Positions 16,694 through 27,096 are shown, counted from the first letter of the stretch. The stretch: DNA of 64,000 bases from an uncultured beta proteobacterium (GCA_903909815.1 CAIVXG010000082.1:23462-87461); one strand, 5' to 3'. Notes: generated by a model from the letters alone, not told the origin. Made by a program: numbers and translations.

Positions 16694-19600
16694 TCACCGC
16701 GCCAGCACCGGCGCCAGCGCGAGGCCTGTGGGCGTAGCGCGGCGTACCACTTGCTCAGGGGTGCCGCAAGCCACCACCCGACCGCCGCCCTTGCCACCGT
16801 CGGGCCCCAGATCCAGCACCCAGTCGGCTTCGGCGATGACGTCCAGGTCGTGCTCGATCACGATCACCGAGTGGCCGCTGCTCACCAATCGGTGCAGCAC
16901 CTGGATCAGCTTTTCCACGTCCGCCATGTGCAGGCCCACCGTGGGTTCGTCCAGCACGTACAGGGTGTGCGGCGCCTTCTGTCCGCGGCGCGTGATGTCG
17001 TCGCGCACCTTACTCAGCTCGGTCACGAGCTTGATGCGCTGCGCCTCGCCGCCGGACAGCGTGGGCGAGGGCTGGCCCAGCGTGAGGTAGCCCAGGCCCA
17101 CGTCCTTGAGCAGTTGCAGCGGGTGCGCGATGTGCGGCATGGCGGCAAAGAAATCCACCGCTTCGTCCACCTCCATTTGCAGCACCTCGCCGATGTTGCG
17201 CCCGCGCCAGGTGACGGCCTGGGTCTCGGGGTTGAAGCGTGCGCCGTGGCAGACCTCGCACGGCACTTTCACGTCCGGCAAGAAGCTCATGGCGATGGTG
17301 CGCAGGCCCTGGCCTTCGCAACCCGGGCAACGGCCGTCGCCAGTGTTGAAGCTGAAGCGACTCGCACTGTAGCCACGGGCCCGCGCCTCCAGCGTTTCGG
17401 CAAAGAGTTTGCGAATCGTGTCCCAAAAGCCGATGTAGGTCGCGGGGCAGGAGCGCGGCGTCTTGCCGATCGGCGTCTGGTCCACTTCCAGCACCCGGTC
17501 AATCGACTCGAAGCCGCTGACCGAGCTGCAGCCGCTCCAGGTGATCGCAGCACCCGCTTCGAGGGCATCGCGTCCGGCCTTGGTGGAGCGCTGCGCCACC
17601 GCCGTCTGCACGCTCGCCAGCAACACGTCGCGCGCCAGCGTGGACTTGCCGGAGCCGGAGACGCCGGTGACGGCAACCAGACGACCCAGGGGAAATGTCG
17701 CGCTGACGTTTTGCAGGTTGTGCATGGTCGCGTTGTGGACCATGACACCGTCCAGCGCATCGGCTTGCGTCATCCGTCGCGGCTGCAACGGATGCTTCAT
17801 GGCGTGCAGCAGGTAGCGCCCGGTCTGCGAGTCCTGCGCCCGTTCCAGGTCGGCCACCCGCCCTTGAGCCACCAGACGCCCGCCGCGCTTACCGGCGCCG
17901 GGACCGATATCGATGATGTGGTCGGCGGCGCGAATGGTGTCCTCGTCGTGCTCCACCACCACCAGCGTGTTGCCCTTGTCGCTCAGGGTTTGCAGCGCCT
18001 TCAGCAGAATGCGGTTGTCGCGCGCGTGCAGTCCGATGGTGGGCTCGTCCAGCACGTAGCACACGCCCTGCAGGTTGCTCCCCAACTGCGCCGCCAGGCG
18101 AATGCGCTGGGCCTCGCCGCCACTTAAGCTGGGCGCGCCGCGATCGAGCGTGAGGTAGTCCAGCCCCACTTCCTCCAAGAACTCCAGTCGTCCCCTGATT
18201 TCGGGAATGAGGTCGCGCGCAATGCCGGCCTCACGCGCGCTCATCTGGCCCAGCAGCTGCAGCGACTGCACCCACTGGCGCACCTCGCTCACACTCAAAG
18301 AGGCAATGTCGGTGATGGCCCAGGCGCTGGTGCCTGTCGTCGAATTCGCACCAAACTTCACAGCGCGCGCGGTGGGGTTCAAACGCGTACCCTGGCAACT
18401 GGGGCAGGCGTGATCGGTCAGGTCGTCCACGTCGGGTTCGGCAAACGTCTGCTCGCGCCCCTGGCGGTCGTCGTCGCGCACCGAGTCGTCGAACACCTTG
18501 CGCTGCTCCTTGCTCAGCTTGACACCGGTGCCGACGCAGTCCGGGCACCAGCCATGCTTGCTGTTGTAGCTGAACAGGCGCGGATCGAGCTCGGCGTAGG
18601 AGGTGGAGCAGACCGGGCAGGCGCGCTTGCTGGAGAAGGCGCTGAGCGTGCCAATGCTGGCCGTCGGCGTGCCGTCAAGCATGGCCTGACGCAGGCCGCC
18701 AAGCTTGCTCAGCACGTGCACCACGCCCTTGCCCAATTCCAGCGCACGCGCCAGGGTCTGGCGCAGCAGGGCTTCGTTTTCGGGCGTGATGTCCAGACTG
18801 GCGACCGGCAACTCGATCGTGTGTTCCTTGAAGCGATCCAGGCGTGGAAAGTTCGTTGTCGGCAGAAAGTTGCCATCCACCCGCAAATGCGTGTGGCCGC
18901 GGGGGCGCGCCCAGTCCGCCAGTTCGGTGTAGACGCCCTTGCGGTTCAGCACCAGGGGCGCGAGCAGGCCGATGTGCTCGCCGCGGAAGTTTTTCAGCAA
19001 CTGCGCCGCGATGCTGTTGGGCGTTTGCGGCTGCACCGCCGCACCGTCGTGAATGCAGTGCTGCGTTCCCAGCTTCACGTACAGCAAGCGCAAAAAATGC
19101 CAGACCTCGGTCGTGGTTCCAACGGTGGACTTGCGCCCGCCGCGACTCAGACGCTGCTCGATCGCCACCGTCGGTGGGATGCCATAGACCGCGTCCACCT
19201 CGGGCCGGCCCGCTGGCTGCACGATGCTGCGTGCATAGGCATTGAGGCTTTCCAGGTAGCGGCGCTGTCCCTCGTTGAACAGGATGTCAAATGCCAGCGT
19301 CGATTTTCCGGAGCCGCTCACGCCCGTGACCACGTTGAACTTGCCGCGCGGGATGTTGACGCTTAGAGACTGAAGGTTGTGCTCCTTGGCGTTGACGATC
19401 TGAATCGACAAATTGGGGTCAGATTCCAATTCTTTTTTTCTGACTATTTTTGTTGCCAAATTAATTGGAATCTGACCCCAATTATCTTTTTCCTGGACCA
19501 TGACTCCGTCGTAGTCGCGCAGCGCGCGACCGGTGTGCGAACTCGGGTGCTGGCGCAGGTCGTCGGGGGTGCCGACGGCAACGACCTCGCCGCCGGCGTC

Positions 19601-22558
19601 GCCGCCTTCAGGGCCCAGGTCGATGAGCCAGTCGCTGGCGCGGATCACGTCCAGGTTGTGCTCGATCACAAGCAAAGAATGGCCCGCGTCGAGCAGCTTG
19701 CGCAGGGCGCGCAGCAGCTTGGCGATGTCGTCGAAGTGCAAGCCCGTGGTGGGCTCGTCGAACATGAACAGCGTGCCGCGCTTGGCCATGGGTTGGCGAC
19801 TGCTGGAGGCGCTGCGCGCGGCCTCGGCCAGGAATCCCGCGAGCTTGAGCCGCTGCGCTTCTCCGCCCGAAAGCGTAGGCACGGGCTGGCCCAGCTTGAC
19901 GTATTCCAGACCCACGTCCACGATCGGTTGCAGCGCGCGCACCACCTCGCGGTCGGCGCCGAAGAGCTGCACGGCCTGACTGACGGTGAGGTCAAGCACG
20001 TCGGCCACGTTGACGAAGGAATGACCCCGTTCCACCGTGACTTCCAGAATCTCGGGGCGGTAGCGCTTGCCGTCGCAATCGGGGCAACGCAGATAGACAT
20101 CGCTCAGGAACTGCATCTCCACATGCTCGAAGCCGGAGCCGGTGCAGGTGGGGCAGCGACCGTCGCCGCTGTTGAAGCTGAACTTCGCTGCTGTGTAGCT
20201 GCGCTGGCGCGAGAGTGCGGCCGTGGCGAAGATTTCGCGGATCGCGTCCCAGGCGCCGACGTAACTCGCCGGGTTGGAACGGGCGGTCTTGCCGATGGGA
20301 GATTGATCCACGAACACCACTTCACTCAGAAGGTCCGCACCCATCAAGCGTTGGTGCGCACCTGGCGTCTCGGTGGCTTTTCCGAAGTGGCGCAGCAGCG
20401 CCGGCGCCAGCACGTCCTGCACCAGCGTCGACTTGCCGGACCCGCTCACGCCCGTGATGCACACCAGGCGCTGCAGCGGAATCTCCACGCTCACATCCTT
20501 CAGATTGTGCTCGGTCACGCCTTCCAGGATCAGGCGCGGCGTGTTCTCGCTAACCAGCCGCTGGAATCCCATGCCCACCTGCTTGCGCCCGCCCAGATAG
20601 GCGCCTGTGAGCGTATCGGCGCGGCGCAGTTCCTCGGTGCTGCCGTCAAAGACGATCTGACCACCGCGCTCGCCGGGGCCGGGGCCCATGTCGATCATAC
20701 GGTCTGCGGCAAACATCACCGCCGGGTCGTGTTCCACCACCACCAGCGTATTGCCGGCGTCGCGCAGGCGCCGCATGGCGTCGATGATGCGGCCCATGTC
20801 GCGCGGGTGCAGCCCGATGCTGGGCTCGTCCAGCACGAACAGCGTGTTCACGAGCGAGGTGCCCAAAGCGGTTGTGAGGTTGATGCGCTGCACCTCGCCG
20901 CCGCTGAGCGTGCGGCTTTGCCGGTCCAGCGTGAGGTAGCCGATGCCGACATTGCACAAGTACTTCAAACGGGTGCCGATTTCCTCGTGCAGCAGTTTGA
21001 GCGCCTGCTGCTCACCTGCGCGTGCGGGCCCCGCCACCACGGCGCAGCGGTCGATCGCTTGCCCCGACAACGCCACACGGTCGAAAAATTGCCGCAGCCG
21101 GTCGATCGGCAACAGCATCAGGTCGTGCAGGCACAGTCCTGGCAGCGCCTCCAGTTGCTCGCGGCGCCACTGCACGCCCTGCGGCATAAAGCGGCAGGCG
21201 GGTTCCAGCACCGCGTCGGCGTCGGCCTTGGCGCCGATGCGCCAGAGCAGGCTCTCGGTCTTGAGGCGCGCGCCAGCGCAGGATGGACAGGGGGTGTAGC
21301 TGCGGTACTTGGACAGCAGCACCCGGATGTGCATCTTGTAGGCCTTGGTCTCCAGATACTCGAAGAAGCGCTTCACACCGAACCAGTGCTGGTTCCACTT
21401 GCCGTTCCAATTCGGAGAACCGTTGATGACCCAATGCCGTTGCTGCTCCGTGAGCTTGGTCCATGGCGTGTCGCGCGGAATCCCCGCTGCCTCTGCGTGG
21501 CGCATCAGATCATCCTGGCACTCTGCCCAAGCCGGGGTCTGCATCGGTTTGATCGCGCCGGAACGCAGCGTGAGCTTGTGGTTCGGAATCACCAAACCCA
21601 GGTCCACGCCGATGACGCGGCCAAAGCCCTTGCAGGTGGTGCAGGCACCGACGGCGGAGTTGAATGAAAACGCCGACGGCACCGGATCGGTGTAGCGCAG
21701 ATTGCTTTCAGGACAATGCAGTCCGGTGGAGAACTTCCAGATTTCCGGCTCCGCAGCGGGGTCCAGCTCGGCGCCCGGAATCACATAAACGTTGAGTCTG
21801 CCGCCGCCGCGTTTGAGCGCCGTCTCGATCGCCTCCAGCGCCCGCACCTTCTCGGCACCCGCGATCCGAAACCGGTCTGCCACCACGTCCAGCAGCTTGC
21901 GCGTGGCAGGCACGGCGTTGGCTACTTTGGCCGAGGCCCTGCCCGCCCTGAGCGGCTTCGACGCCTTGGCACCAACCGGCGCCGCGCCCACCGCCTCCTC
22001 GCGCTCGGCCTGCACCTTGGTGAAGCCGCTGGCCAGCAGCCACTGCTGCACCTCTTCCGCGCTGGTGTTGCCGGGCAACTCCACCGGAAAGGTCAGCACC
22101 AGGCGCGGATCATTTTGCAGACCGGCACGGCGCTGCATCTCAGCGTAAATCGTCTCGGGCGTGTCGTGCCGCACCGGCAGGGCGGTGACGGAGTCGAACA
22201 CCTGACCCGCGCGCGCCAGCAGCAGTTTCAGATGGTCGTTCAGCTCGGTCATGGTGCCCACGGTGGAGCGCGAGGAGCGCACCGGGTTGGTCTGGTCGAT
22301 CGCGATCGCCGGCGGCACACCGTCGACCCGGTCCACAGCCGGCTTGTCCATGCGATCCAGGAACTGGCGCGCATAGGCCGAAAACGTCTCGACGTAGCGG
22401 CGCTGCCCTTCGGCAAACAGCGTGTCAAACACCAGGCTCGATTTGCCGGAACCGCTGGGACCGGTGACGACCGTCAACTCGCCGGTGCGGATGTCCAGGT
22501 CGAGGTTCTTCAGATTGTGCTGGCGCGCGCCGCGGATACGGATCAGTCCTTGGGTCAT
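16694..22558 (-). CDS. uvrA: double-length UvrA-like excinuclease ATPase (two fused UvrA copies)
   Basis: Protein of 1954 residues, about twice a normal UvrA (~940), made of two complete UvrA-like copies joined near residue 1020. There are four ABC ATPase heads: Walker [10 protein letters not shown] then GVSGSGKST three times, signatures LSGGEVQR and LSGGEAQR (three), and Walker [33 protein letters not shown]. UvrA zinc modules (CxxC pairs) are present, but in copy 1 the first pair reads CPES rather than CPxC. Related ~1900-residue UvrA paralogues are known in Burkholderiales; whether it replaces canonical UvrA or has another role in DNA damage handling is not known. The inter-copy linker is encoded by an inserted palindrome. 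Confidence 0.93.
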   Translation of the reverse strand: MTQGLIRIRGARQHNLKNLDLDIRTGELTVVTGPSGSGKSSLVFDTLFAEGQRRYVETFSAYARQFLDRMDKPAVDRVDGVPPAIAIDQTNPVRSSRSTVGTMTELNDHLKLLLARAGQVFDSVTALPVRHDTPETIYAEMQRRAGLQNDPRLVLTFPVELPGNTSAEEVQQWLLASGFTKVQAEREEAVGAAPVGAKASKPLRAGRASAKVANAVPATRKLLDVVADRFRIAGAEKVRALEAIETALKRGGGRLNVYVIPGAELDPAAEPEIWKFSTGLHCPESNLRYTDPVPSAFSFNSAVGACTTCKGFGRVIGVDLGLVIPNHKLTLRSGAIKPMQTPAWAECQDDLMRHAEAAGIPRDTPWTKLTEQQRHWVINGSPNWNGKWNQHWFGVKRFFEYLETKAYKMHIRVLLSKYRSYTPCPSCAGARLKTESLLWRIGAKADADAVLEPACRFMPQGVQWRREQLEALPGLCLHDLMLLPIDRLRQFFDRVALSGQAIDRCAVVAGPARAGEQQALKLLHEEIGTRLKYLCNVGIGYLTLDRQSRTLSGGEVQRINLTTALGTSLVNTLFVLDEPSIGLHPRDMGRIIDAMRRLRDAGNTLVVVEHDPAVMFAADRMIDMGPGPGERGGQIVFDGSTEELRRADTLTGAYLGGRKQVGMGFQRLVSENTPRLILEGVTEHNLKDVSVEIPLQRLVCITGVSGSGKSTLVQDVLAPALLRHFGKATETPGAHQRLMGADLLSEVVFVDQSPIGKTARSNPASYVGAWDAIREIFATAALSRQRSYTAAKFSFNSGDGRCPTCTGSGFEHVEMQFLSDVYLRCPDCDGKRYRPEILEVTVERGHSFVNVADVLDLTVSQAVQLFGADREVVRALQPIVDVGLEYVKLGQPVPTLSGGEAQRLKLAGFLAEAARSASSSRQPMAKRGTLFMFDEPTTGLHFDDIAKLLRALRKLLDAGHSLLVIEHNLDVIRASDWLIDLGPEGGDAGGEVVAVGTPDDLRQHPSSHTGRALRDYDGVMVQEKDNWGQIPINLATKIVRKKELESDPNLSIQIVNAKEHNLQSLSVNIPRGKFNVVTGVSGSGKSTLAFDILFNEGQRRYLESLNAYARSIVQPAGRPEVDAVYGIPPTVAIEQRLSRGGRKSTVGTTTEVWHFLRLLYVKLGTQHCIHDGAAVQPQTPNSIAAQLLKNFRGEHIGLLAPLVLNRKGVYTELADWARPRGHTHLRVDGNFLPTTNFPRLDRFKEHTIELPVASLDITPENEALLRQTLARALELGKGVVHVLSKLGGLRQAMLDGTPTASIGTLSAFSSKRACPVCSTSYAELDPRLFSYNSKHGWCPDCVGTGVKLSKEQRKVFDDSVRDDDRQGREQTFAEPDVDDLTDHACPSCQGTRLNPTARAVKFGANSTTGTSAWAITDIASLSVSEVRQWVQSLQLLGQMSAREAGIARDLIPEIRGRLEFLEEVGLDYLTLDRGAPSLSGGEAQRIRLAAQLGSNLQGVCYVLDEPTIGLHARDNRILLKALQTLSDKGNTLVVVEHDEDTIRAADHIIDIGPGAGKRGGRLVAQGRVADLERAQDSQTGRYLLHAMKHPLQPRRMTQADALDGVMVHNATMHNLQNVSATFPLGRLVAVTGVSGSGKSTLARDVLLASVQTAVAQRSTKAGRDALEAGAAITWSGCSSVSGFESIDRVLEVDQTPIGKTPRSCPATYIGFWDTIRKLFAETLEARARGYSASRFSFNTGDGRCPGCEGQGLRTIAMSFLPDVKVPCEVCHGARFNPETQAVTWRGRNIGEVLQMEVDEAVDFFAAMPHIAHPLQLLKDVGLGYLTLGQPSPTLSGGEAQRIKLVTELSKVRDDITRRGQKAPHTLYVLDEPTVGLHMADVEKLIQVLHRLVSSGHSVIVIEHDLDVIAEADWVLDLGPDGGKGGGRVVACGTPEQVVRRATPTGLALAPVLAR
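19411..19483. repeat. REP-like palindrome inserted in frame in the UvrA linker
   Basis: Perfect 21-bp inverted repeat: AATTGGGGTCAGATTCCAATT at 19411-19431 (shown in full except one base over the limit is avoided: arms run AATTGGGG...CCAATT) and its exact reverse complement at 19463-19483, with a 31-nt AT-rich loop. The GGGGTCAGATTCCAAT motif resembles REP sequences mobilised by Y1 transposases. It is read through in frame, coding about 26 residues (from [10 protein letters not shown] to ELESDPNL) between the two UvrA copies. Confidence 0.85.
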
Positions 22559-22700
22559 GAGAGGCTTTTATGAAGGCAGGGCAGACATTCTAGGCAGTCC
22601 GGTGCCGGCGCCGCTGGTGGGGGGTTAACCGAGGCGCCAGGCGTTGCGCCGGCCCCGACGACACCGACGATAATGGATGACACATTTTCGGGGAGCCATC

Positions 22701-23810
22701 ATGTATTCATACCGTCATTGGTGCGCACTGGTACTGGCCTGGATTTGCGCCGGCGCGCAGGGGCAAATCCTGATCGGCCAAACCGTGGGATTGACCGGTG
22801 CCGTTGCGGCCACGGTGAAGGAGGCGCGCGCAGGCGCCATGCTTTACATCGATAGCGTCAACGCCAAGGGGGGTGTACGCGGCGAAAAAATCGAACTCGT
22901 GACCCTGGACGACAAGTTTGACCCGCAGCGGGCGGTGGAGAATGCGCGCATCCTGATCGAAGAGAAAAATGTGCTCGCCCTGTTTCTCAATCGGGGGACG
23001 CCACACACAGAAGCCATCATGCCGCTGCTGGCCAAATACGATGTGGCGTTGATCGCGCCGTCCACCGGTGCCATGCTGCTGCACAAGCCCGTCAGTCGGC
23101 AGATATTCAATGTGCGCTCCAGCTACCAGCGCGAAGCGCGCAAGGCCATTGCGCACCTGAGCACGGTGGGCGTGACACGCATTGCAGTGGTTCACGCTGA
23201 CGACTCTTTTGGCCAGGATGGGCTCACGGGTACGCTCGATGGTCTGAGCGTGGCCCAACTGAAACCGGTGGCCGTGCTGAAGATCAACCGCGACAAACCT
23301 GACTATGCCAGTGTGGTGCCCACCCTGATCAAGTCCGAAGCCCAGACGGTGGTATGGATTGGCTCCGGCACGGCTGTGACCGACGGTATCAAGGCACTTC
23401 GCGCAGCGGGTTCCTCAGCCCAGGTGGTGACCTTTTCCAACAACGCCTCGGCGGGCTTCGTCAAACTCCTGGGAGACAACAGTCGCGGCGTCATCATCAC
23501 GCAGGTGCTGCCATCGGAACACGCCTACTCCTACGCCTTTATCAAGGAAGCGAACGAACTGGCCCGTAGCCACGACAATCTTGAACTGTCGCCGGCGGTG
23601 CTCGAAGGCTTTGTTTCGGCAAAGGTTCTGGTGGAGGCGCTGCGCCGGGCATCACCCAAACCGACACGCGAAAAAATCATTGCAGCCCTGAACGGCATGC
23701 ACCGGTTCGATCTGGGCGGGCTGGAAGTGAGCTACAGCCCCAACAATCACACCGGACTGGACTTTGCCGACCTGTCCATCGTCGGGGCCGACGGCAAGTT
23801 CAAACGCTGA
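22701..23810 (+). CDS. ABC transporter substrate-binding protein, branched-chain type (Peripla_BP_6)
   Basis: Periplasmic binding protein of 369 residues. The ATG at 22701 follows GGGGAG and opens a signal peptide (MYSYRHWCALVLAWICAGAQG). The mature part starts ILIGQTVGLTG and continues in LivJ-type form: AGAMLYIDSVNAKGGVRGEKIELVTLDD, LNRGTPHTEAI, APSTGA, VVHADDSFGQDGL. Such proteins feed amino-acid-like solutes to Liv ABC permeases, but no permease or ATPase gene is nearby, so it is an orphan that may work with a transporter elsewhere or as a sensor. Divergent from the uvrA gene. Confidence 0.9.
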   Translation: MYSYRHWCALVLAWICAGAQGQILIGQTVGLTGAVAATVKEARAGAMLYIDSVNAKGGVRGEKIELVTLDDKFDPQRAVENARILIEEKNVLALFLNRGTPHTEAIMPLLAKYDVALIAPSTGAMLLHKPVSRQIFNVRSSYQREARKAIAHLSTVGVTRIAVVHADDSFGQDGLTGTLDGLSVAQLKPVAVLKINRDKPDYASVVPTLIKSEAQTVVWIGSGTAVTDGIKALRAAGSSAQVVTFSNNASAGFVKLLGDNSRGVIITQVLPSEHAYSYAFIKEANELARSHDNLELSPAVLEGFVSAKVLVEALRRASPKPTREKIIAALNGMHRFDLGGLEVSYSPNNHTGLDFADLSIVGADGKFKR

Positions 23811-23878
23811 CTTTATCGGTAGCGAAGGCGCGCTGATACAAGGTACGGGTCCAGGGATGGGGCTGGCTGGTGGGATTT

Positions 23879-24121
23879 TCAGTCGCGCTGTTCGGCGCGT
23901 CGATCTTGGTGCCGGGTCTTCAGTTCGGTCAGCTCCAAGCGAAGTTCATCTCGATCCTTGGCCAGGCGAATGCACTCGGCGTTCATCAACTCGGACGCGC
24001 GCGTGAGTGACTCCAACTGATCAGCCAGCGAGCGCAGCGTGCCAGCAGCATTTTGCGCAGTGGCGTCCGACATGGTGTCGAGCCTCTTGGCAATGTGTCT
24101 GGCCAATCTCGGTGTGGTCAT
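23879..24121 (-). CDS. small coiled-coil protein, function unknown
   Basis: About 80 residues from the ATG at 24121 (MTTPRLARHIAKRLDTM). It is almost wholly helical, with heptad-like leucines from LRSLADQLESLTRASELM to DELRLELTELKTRHQDRR, so a coiled coil is likely. No membrane segment. The open frame extends upstream through two copies of the GGACAGA hairpin repeat, but that part is repeat-derived and not credible as protein. Same strand as the kinase fusion gene, 167 bp downstream of it. I do not recognise a family. Confidence 0.5.
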   Translation of the reverse strand: MTTPRLARHIAKRLDTMSDATAQNAAGTLRSLADQLESLTRASELMNAECIRLAKDRDELRLELTELKTRHQDRRAEQRD

Positions 24122-24159
24122 GATCAAGTTCCGAGGGCTATTGTGCCTCGTCTGCACAG

Positions 24160-24285
24160 TTGAGGACAGAGCAAAACTCGCTGCGCGTAGTTCTTGGTCT
24201 GTCCCGCAAGGAACATCCAACATCCCGGTATTGGTTGAGGACAGAGCAAAACTCGCTGCGCGTAGTTCTTGGTCTGTCCCGCAAG
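24160..24285. repeat. two direct copies of a 51-bp hairpin-forming REP-like element
   Basis: Identical 51-bp units at 24160-24210 and 24235-24285, separated by 24 nt. Each is an imperfect palindrome: outer arms GGACAGA/TCTGTCC, inner arms AACT/AGTT and CGC/GCG about a TGC loop. The sequence resembles REP elements mobilised by REP-associated tyrosine transposases. The pair lies between the kinase stop and the coiled-coil gene and may act as a transcript end or stabiliser. Confidence 0.8.
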
Positions 24286-24288
24286 TTC

Positions 24289-25752
24289 TCAGAAAGGTGC
24301 ATCGCGATCCACCCACTCCTGTGCCTTGCGGTCCATCAAGGCTTCAAACGGCAGCGATTGTTTCACCAAAATGACCGTGCAGGGCGCATCCATCGCCACC
24401 TTGATCGGCACCGTGGCCACAAAACGCTGCATCTGCACGCCATGCGTGGCTGCACCCATCACGATCATGCTGACGTCGTTGCCCTCAGCGTAGCGCACCA
24501 AGGCCTGCGCCACGTCGCCCGACTCCAGCACGTGAAAGGAAGTCTGGTGATTGGCCAAATTCAGGGGCTGCGCCCACTCATGCAGCATCGTCAGGTAGCG
24601 CCGGTGTACCCGAGTTTCACTGTTCTCGTTGCTGGAGGCGCTGGTCTGCCCCGGCGAAATCACGGTCACGCAAGCCAGGCGCGCGCCGGGGCGCAGGCCC
24701 AGGGAACGGGCCACGGCCTGACGCAGCGAATAAAGTGTGGCGTCGGTCACATCCTTGTGCGGCACGGCCACCATCACGATCGGCACGTCGTCGGCCTGCT
24801 GCGATGGAATTGGGCTGGGCTGATATTGCCTGCCCGCCGCCCTCAGCCAGCGCTTGAAGTGGGTCCAAAATCCGGTGCCTTGCAGCCTGCGGCCACGCTC
24901 GGTCACCTTGACCTGTTCGGGATACGTCAGGTCGAACGCGAGGTGCGCGGCCGACGGGTAGCGGTCTTTGGCCTCGGGTTCCAGACAGCGCAGCAACACC
25001 TCCTGCAGCCACTCCGGCAGATCGGGTCGCAACACGCGCGGCGGCTGCGGGTCCATCCACAGCCGCTGGCGCAGTCCGCCGTCGGTTTGCGGCGTGCCAA
25101 AAGGCGTCTTGCCCGTGGCCAGCTCATACAGCATCACGCCCAGGGCGAACACGTCGCTGCGCGGATCGCCGCGAACCCCTACCACCTGCTCGGGCGAAAT
25201 CCAGGTCGGCGAACCGACGGCCTTGCGCAGTTGTTCCGCCAGCAAGTCGGGGTAATGGGCGTGGCATGACAGGCCGAAGTCCAGCAGCACTGCGCTGCCG
25301 TCGGGCCGAAACAGAACGTTCGCCGGCTTCAAGTCCAGATGCACCGCGTTCTGCTTGTGCAAGCTGTGCACGGCATGCGCCATGGCGGCACCGAGCTGCG
25401 CTATCGTCTCGACCGAATGCGGCTCGCCTTGCTCAAGCCAGTGGTCCAGCGTGTGCCCCGGCACATATTCCATCACCAGATAGGGCACATTTGACAGGTC
25501 GCCGGCGGCCACAAATCGGGGCACATGCACTCCCGTCAGGACCTGCATGATCTGGTGCTCCACCTCGAAGCTAACGATGTTCTCCGCGCCGTCGCCCGGG
25601 GTCATGCGCGGCACCTTCATGACCATGGGAAAGCCCGGGTCGCGCCTACCGTCGGCGTAATGCACGCGATAGATGTGCGCCATGCCGCCCGAGTGCAGGC
25701 ACTCCTCGATCACAAATCCGTCCAGTACTTCTTCGGGCTGCAGCAGCTTCAA
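24289..25752 (-). CDS. serine/threonine protein kinase fused to a universal stress protein domain
   Basis: Eukaryotic-like kinase of 487 residues. N-terminal kinase: degenerate glycine loop HSGGMAHIYR (20-29), ATP lysine K46, catalytic HLDLKPANVLF with D140 and N145, DFG at 158-160, and an activation segment ending SPEQ. After a linker (about 290-325) comes a UspA-like domain (VPIVMVAVPHKD through MIVMGAATHG and TVILVKQS). There is no transmembrane helix, so it is soluble. Its start codon overlaps the metallophosphoesterase stop (ATGA), so kinase and putative phosphatase are co-translated. Likely a stress-responsive signalling pair; targets unknown. Confidence 0.92.
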   Translation of the reverse strand: MKLLQPEEVLDGFVIEECLHSGGMAHIYRVHYADGRRDPGFPMVMKVPRMTPGDGAENIVSFEVEHQIMQVLTGVHVPRFVAAGDLSNVPYLVMEYVPGHTLDHWLEQGEPHSVETIAQLGAAMAHAVHSLHKQNAVHLDLKPANVLFRPDGSAVLLDFGLSCHAHYPDLLAEQLRKAVGSPTWISPEQVVGVRGDPRSDVFALGVMLYELATGKTPFGTPQTDGGLRQRLWMDPQPPRVLRPDLPEWLQEVLLRCLEPEAKDRYPSAAHLAFDLTYPEQVKVTERGRRLQGTGFWTHFKRWLRAAGRQYQPSPIPSQQADDVPIVMVAVPHKDVTDATLYSLRQAVARSLGLRPGARLACVTVISPGQTSASSNENSETRVHRRYLTMLHEWAQPLNLANHQTSFHVLESGDVAQALVRYAEGNDVSMIVMGAATHGVQMQRFVATVPIKVAMDAPCTVILVKQSLPFEALMDRKAQEWVDRDAPF

Positions 25753-26501
25753 CGTCCATCCTCCAGTCGTTTGGCAAAAAACTCCGGCAAACCGGCGGCC
25801 CGGATGGCCGCGGCCGCGCCTTGGTGGTCATAGGCGATGCGGTGAAAAGTCAGCTGCGCGGCGGTGGTGTCGAACAGCGCATACATGGCCCTGGGATTGC
25901 CATCGCGAGGCTGGCCCACCGAGCCCACGGTCGCAATCCAGTGGCGATGGCGCGGCGTTGGCACCGCCACACCCGGCGTGGGCTTGAAGGCCATCAAACC
26001 ACGCCCGACGCTGCGGTAGTAAAGCGTTTGCCTGTGCACGTGGCCGCCGAAAACGAAACGCACGCCCGGCAGCGCCACCGCGGCGTCGAGACTGGCGCCA
26101 GCGCTGCGCTCATCTTCCACGTAGCGCCACTTCTCGGGATCGTCTGCGCTGGCGTGCACCAACAGCAGGTCTTCGAGCCGCGCCGTCAGCGGCAGCCCCA
26201 CCAGAAATCGCTTTTGCTCCAGACTCAACTGGGCGTGGGTCCACAGGGCGGTCATCTCCCCCATGGCCTTGCTTTCATTGGGAGGGAACGCCGCCAGCGC
26301 GTCGTGATTCCCCTGCAGCACGATGGCGCCATCCTGCGCCAGTTCCATGACCTTGCTCAGCACCTGCGCGGGCTCCGCGCCATAGCCGACCAGATCGCCC
26401 AACAAGGCAAAGCCCTGGGCACCCTGATCGCGCGCATGCTCCAGGCACGCATCGAGCGCACCCAGATTGGCGTGGACGTCGGACAGCAAAGCCAGTTTCA
26501 T
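25749..26501 (-). CDS. calcineurin-like metallophosphoesterase
   Basis: Cytoplasmic phosphoesterase of 250 residues with all metal motifs: DVHAN (8-12), GDLVGYG (35-41), GNHD (64-67), a VHAS segment and GGHVHR. This type of small bacterial MPE includes phosphoprotein phosphatases and phosphodiesterases. The stop overlaps the kinase start by 4 nt, so it may act on the same phosphoproteins as the kinase; this is inferred from linkage only. It lies 52 nt downstream of the 155-residue hypothetical gene on the same strand. Confidence 0.88.
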   Translation of the reverse strand: MKLALLSDVHANLGALDACLEHARDQGAQGFALLGDLVGYGAEPAQVLSKVMELAQDGAIVLQGNHDALAAFPPNESKAMGEMTALWTHAQLSLEQKRFLVGLPLTARLEDLLLVHASADDPEKWRYVEDERSAGASLDAAVALPGVRFVFGGHVHRQTLYYRSVGRGLMAFKPTPGVAVPTPRHRHWIATVGSVGQPRDGNPRAMYALFDTTAAQLTFHRIAYDHQGAAAAIRAAGLPEFFAKRLEDGR

Positions 26502-26553
26502 GGGGTGCTCAGGTGATAGGCCAACGGCAACACTGCAGTGGCATGAGGCGCAG

Positions 26554-27021
26554 CTACTCGCGCAGCGCCTGCTCCAGCGGCAGGGCCTTGTCCGCGCCCA
26601 CCGCCTCCCGTATCTTGGGCAACAAATCGCGCAGTTGCTCGTATCCGGTGGCCGCCTCTACTGCAAGATTCAAGCGAAAGCCTCTGAGCCCCAGACCCGC
26701 GGTTATCTTCGTTGCGATCGGCCAGGCGCGCGCATAACGTTGCTGGGCGGAGGACAGCGACAGCGGCTCAGCAGCCACCGCATTGGGACTTTCCTCCAAA
26801 GCGGTAACGGCCTGCGCCCGGGCCACCCCCTCCAGCAAGCCTGCAGCGACTAGGTGCTGGATGTCGGCCTCGATCACGCCCAGACCGGTGGTCATGGCCA
26901 ACACCTCACCCACGGTCTTCTTGCCATCGAACAGAATGAAGGCGGAGCGAAGACGTGGCGTCAACGCCGCCGATCGGGCTTTGAAGGCCTGCTGCCCCGC
27001 CTCAGTTTTTGCATATTTCAT
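26554..27021 (-). CDS. conserved-looking hypothetical protein
   Basis: Protein of 155 residues, not recognised. The N-terminal half (MKYAKTEAGQQAFKARSAALTPRLRSAFILFDGKKTVGEVL) and the following helix-rich ADIQHLVAAGLLEGV resemble a winged-helix or PilZ-associated fold, as in proteins where a short DNA-binding-like module reads a stored threshold. The C-terminal half is helical and alanine-rich (EQLRDLLPKIREAVGADKAL). It appears to be the first gene of an operon with the metallophosphoesterase and kinase, so a signalling role is plausible but unproven. Confidence 0.6.
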   Translation of the reverse strand: MKYAKTEAGQQAFKARSAALTPRLRSAFILFDGKKTVGEVLAMTTGLGVIEADIQHLVAAGLLEGVARAQAVTALEESPNAVAAEPLSLSSAQQRYARAWPIATKITAGLGLRGFRLNLAVEAATGYEQLRDLLPKIREAVGADKALPLEQALRE

Positions 27022-27096
27022 GCGCGCATTACCCGATTAGTCAAGCGACCAAGTCTAACGGCTATGCGCCGCTTGCAACACCCGGCTAAACCCCAT

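Noticed and set aside
19379..21667. 762-residue plus-strand frame
   Set aside because: Antisense to the UvrA-like gene with its four intact ATPase heads; no domain of its own.
24160..24285. Two spaced 51-bp repeats read as a mini CRISPR
   Set aside because: Only two units, palindromic through their full length, no cas gene, and the 24-nt spacer is single; a REP doublet explains it better.
24121..24316. Upstream part of the coiled-coil frame as protein
   Set aside because: Codes the repeated GGACAGA hairpin element twice (GTDQELRAASFALSS appears twice), so it is repeat DNA and not conserved protein.
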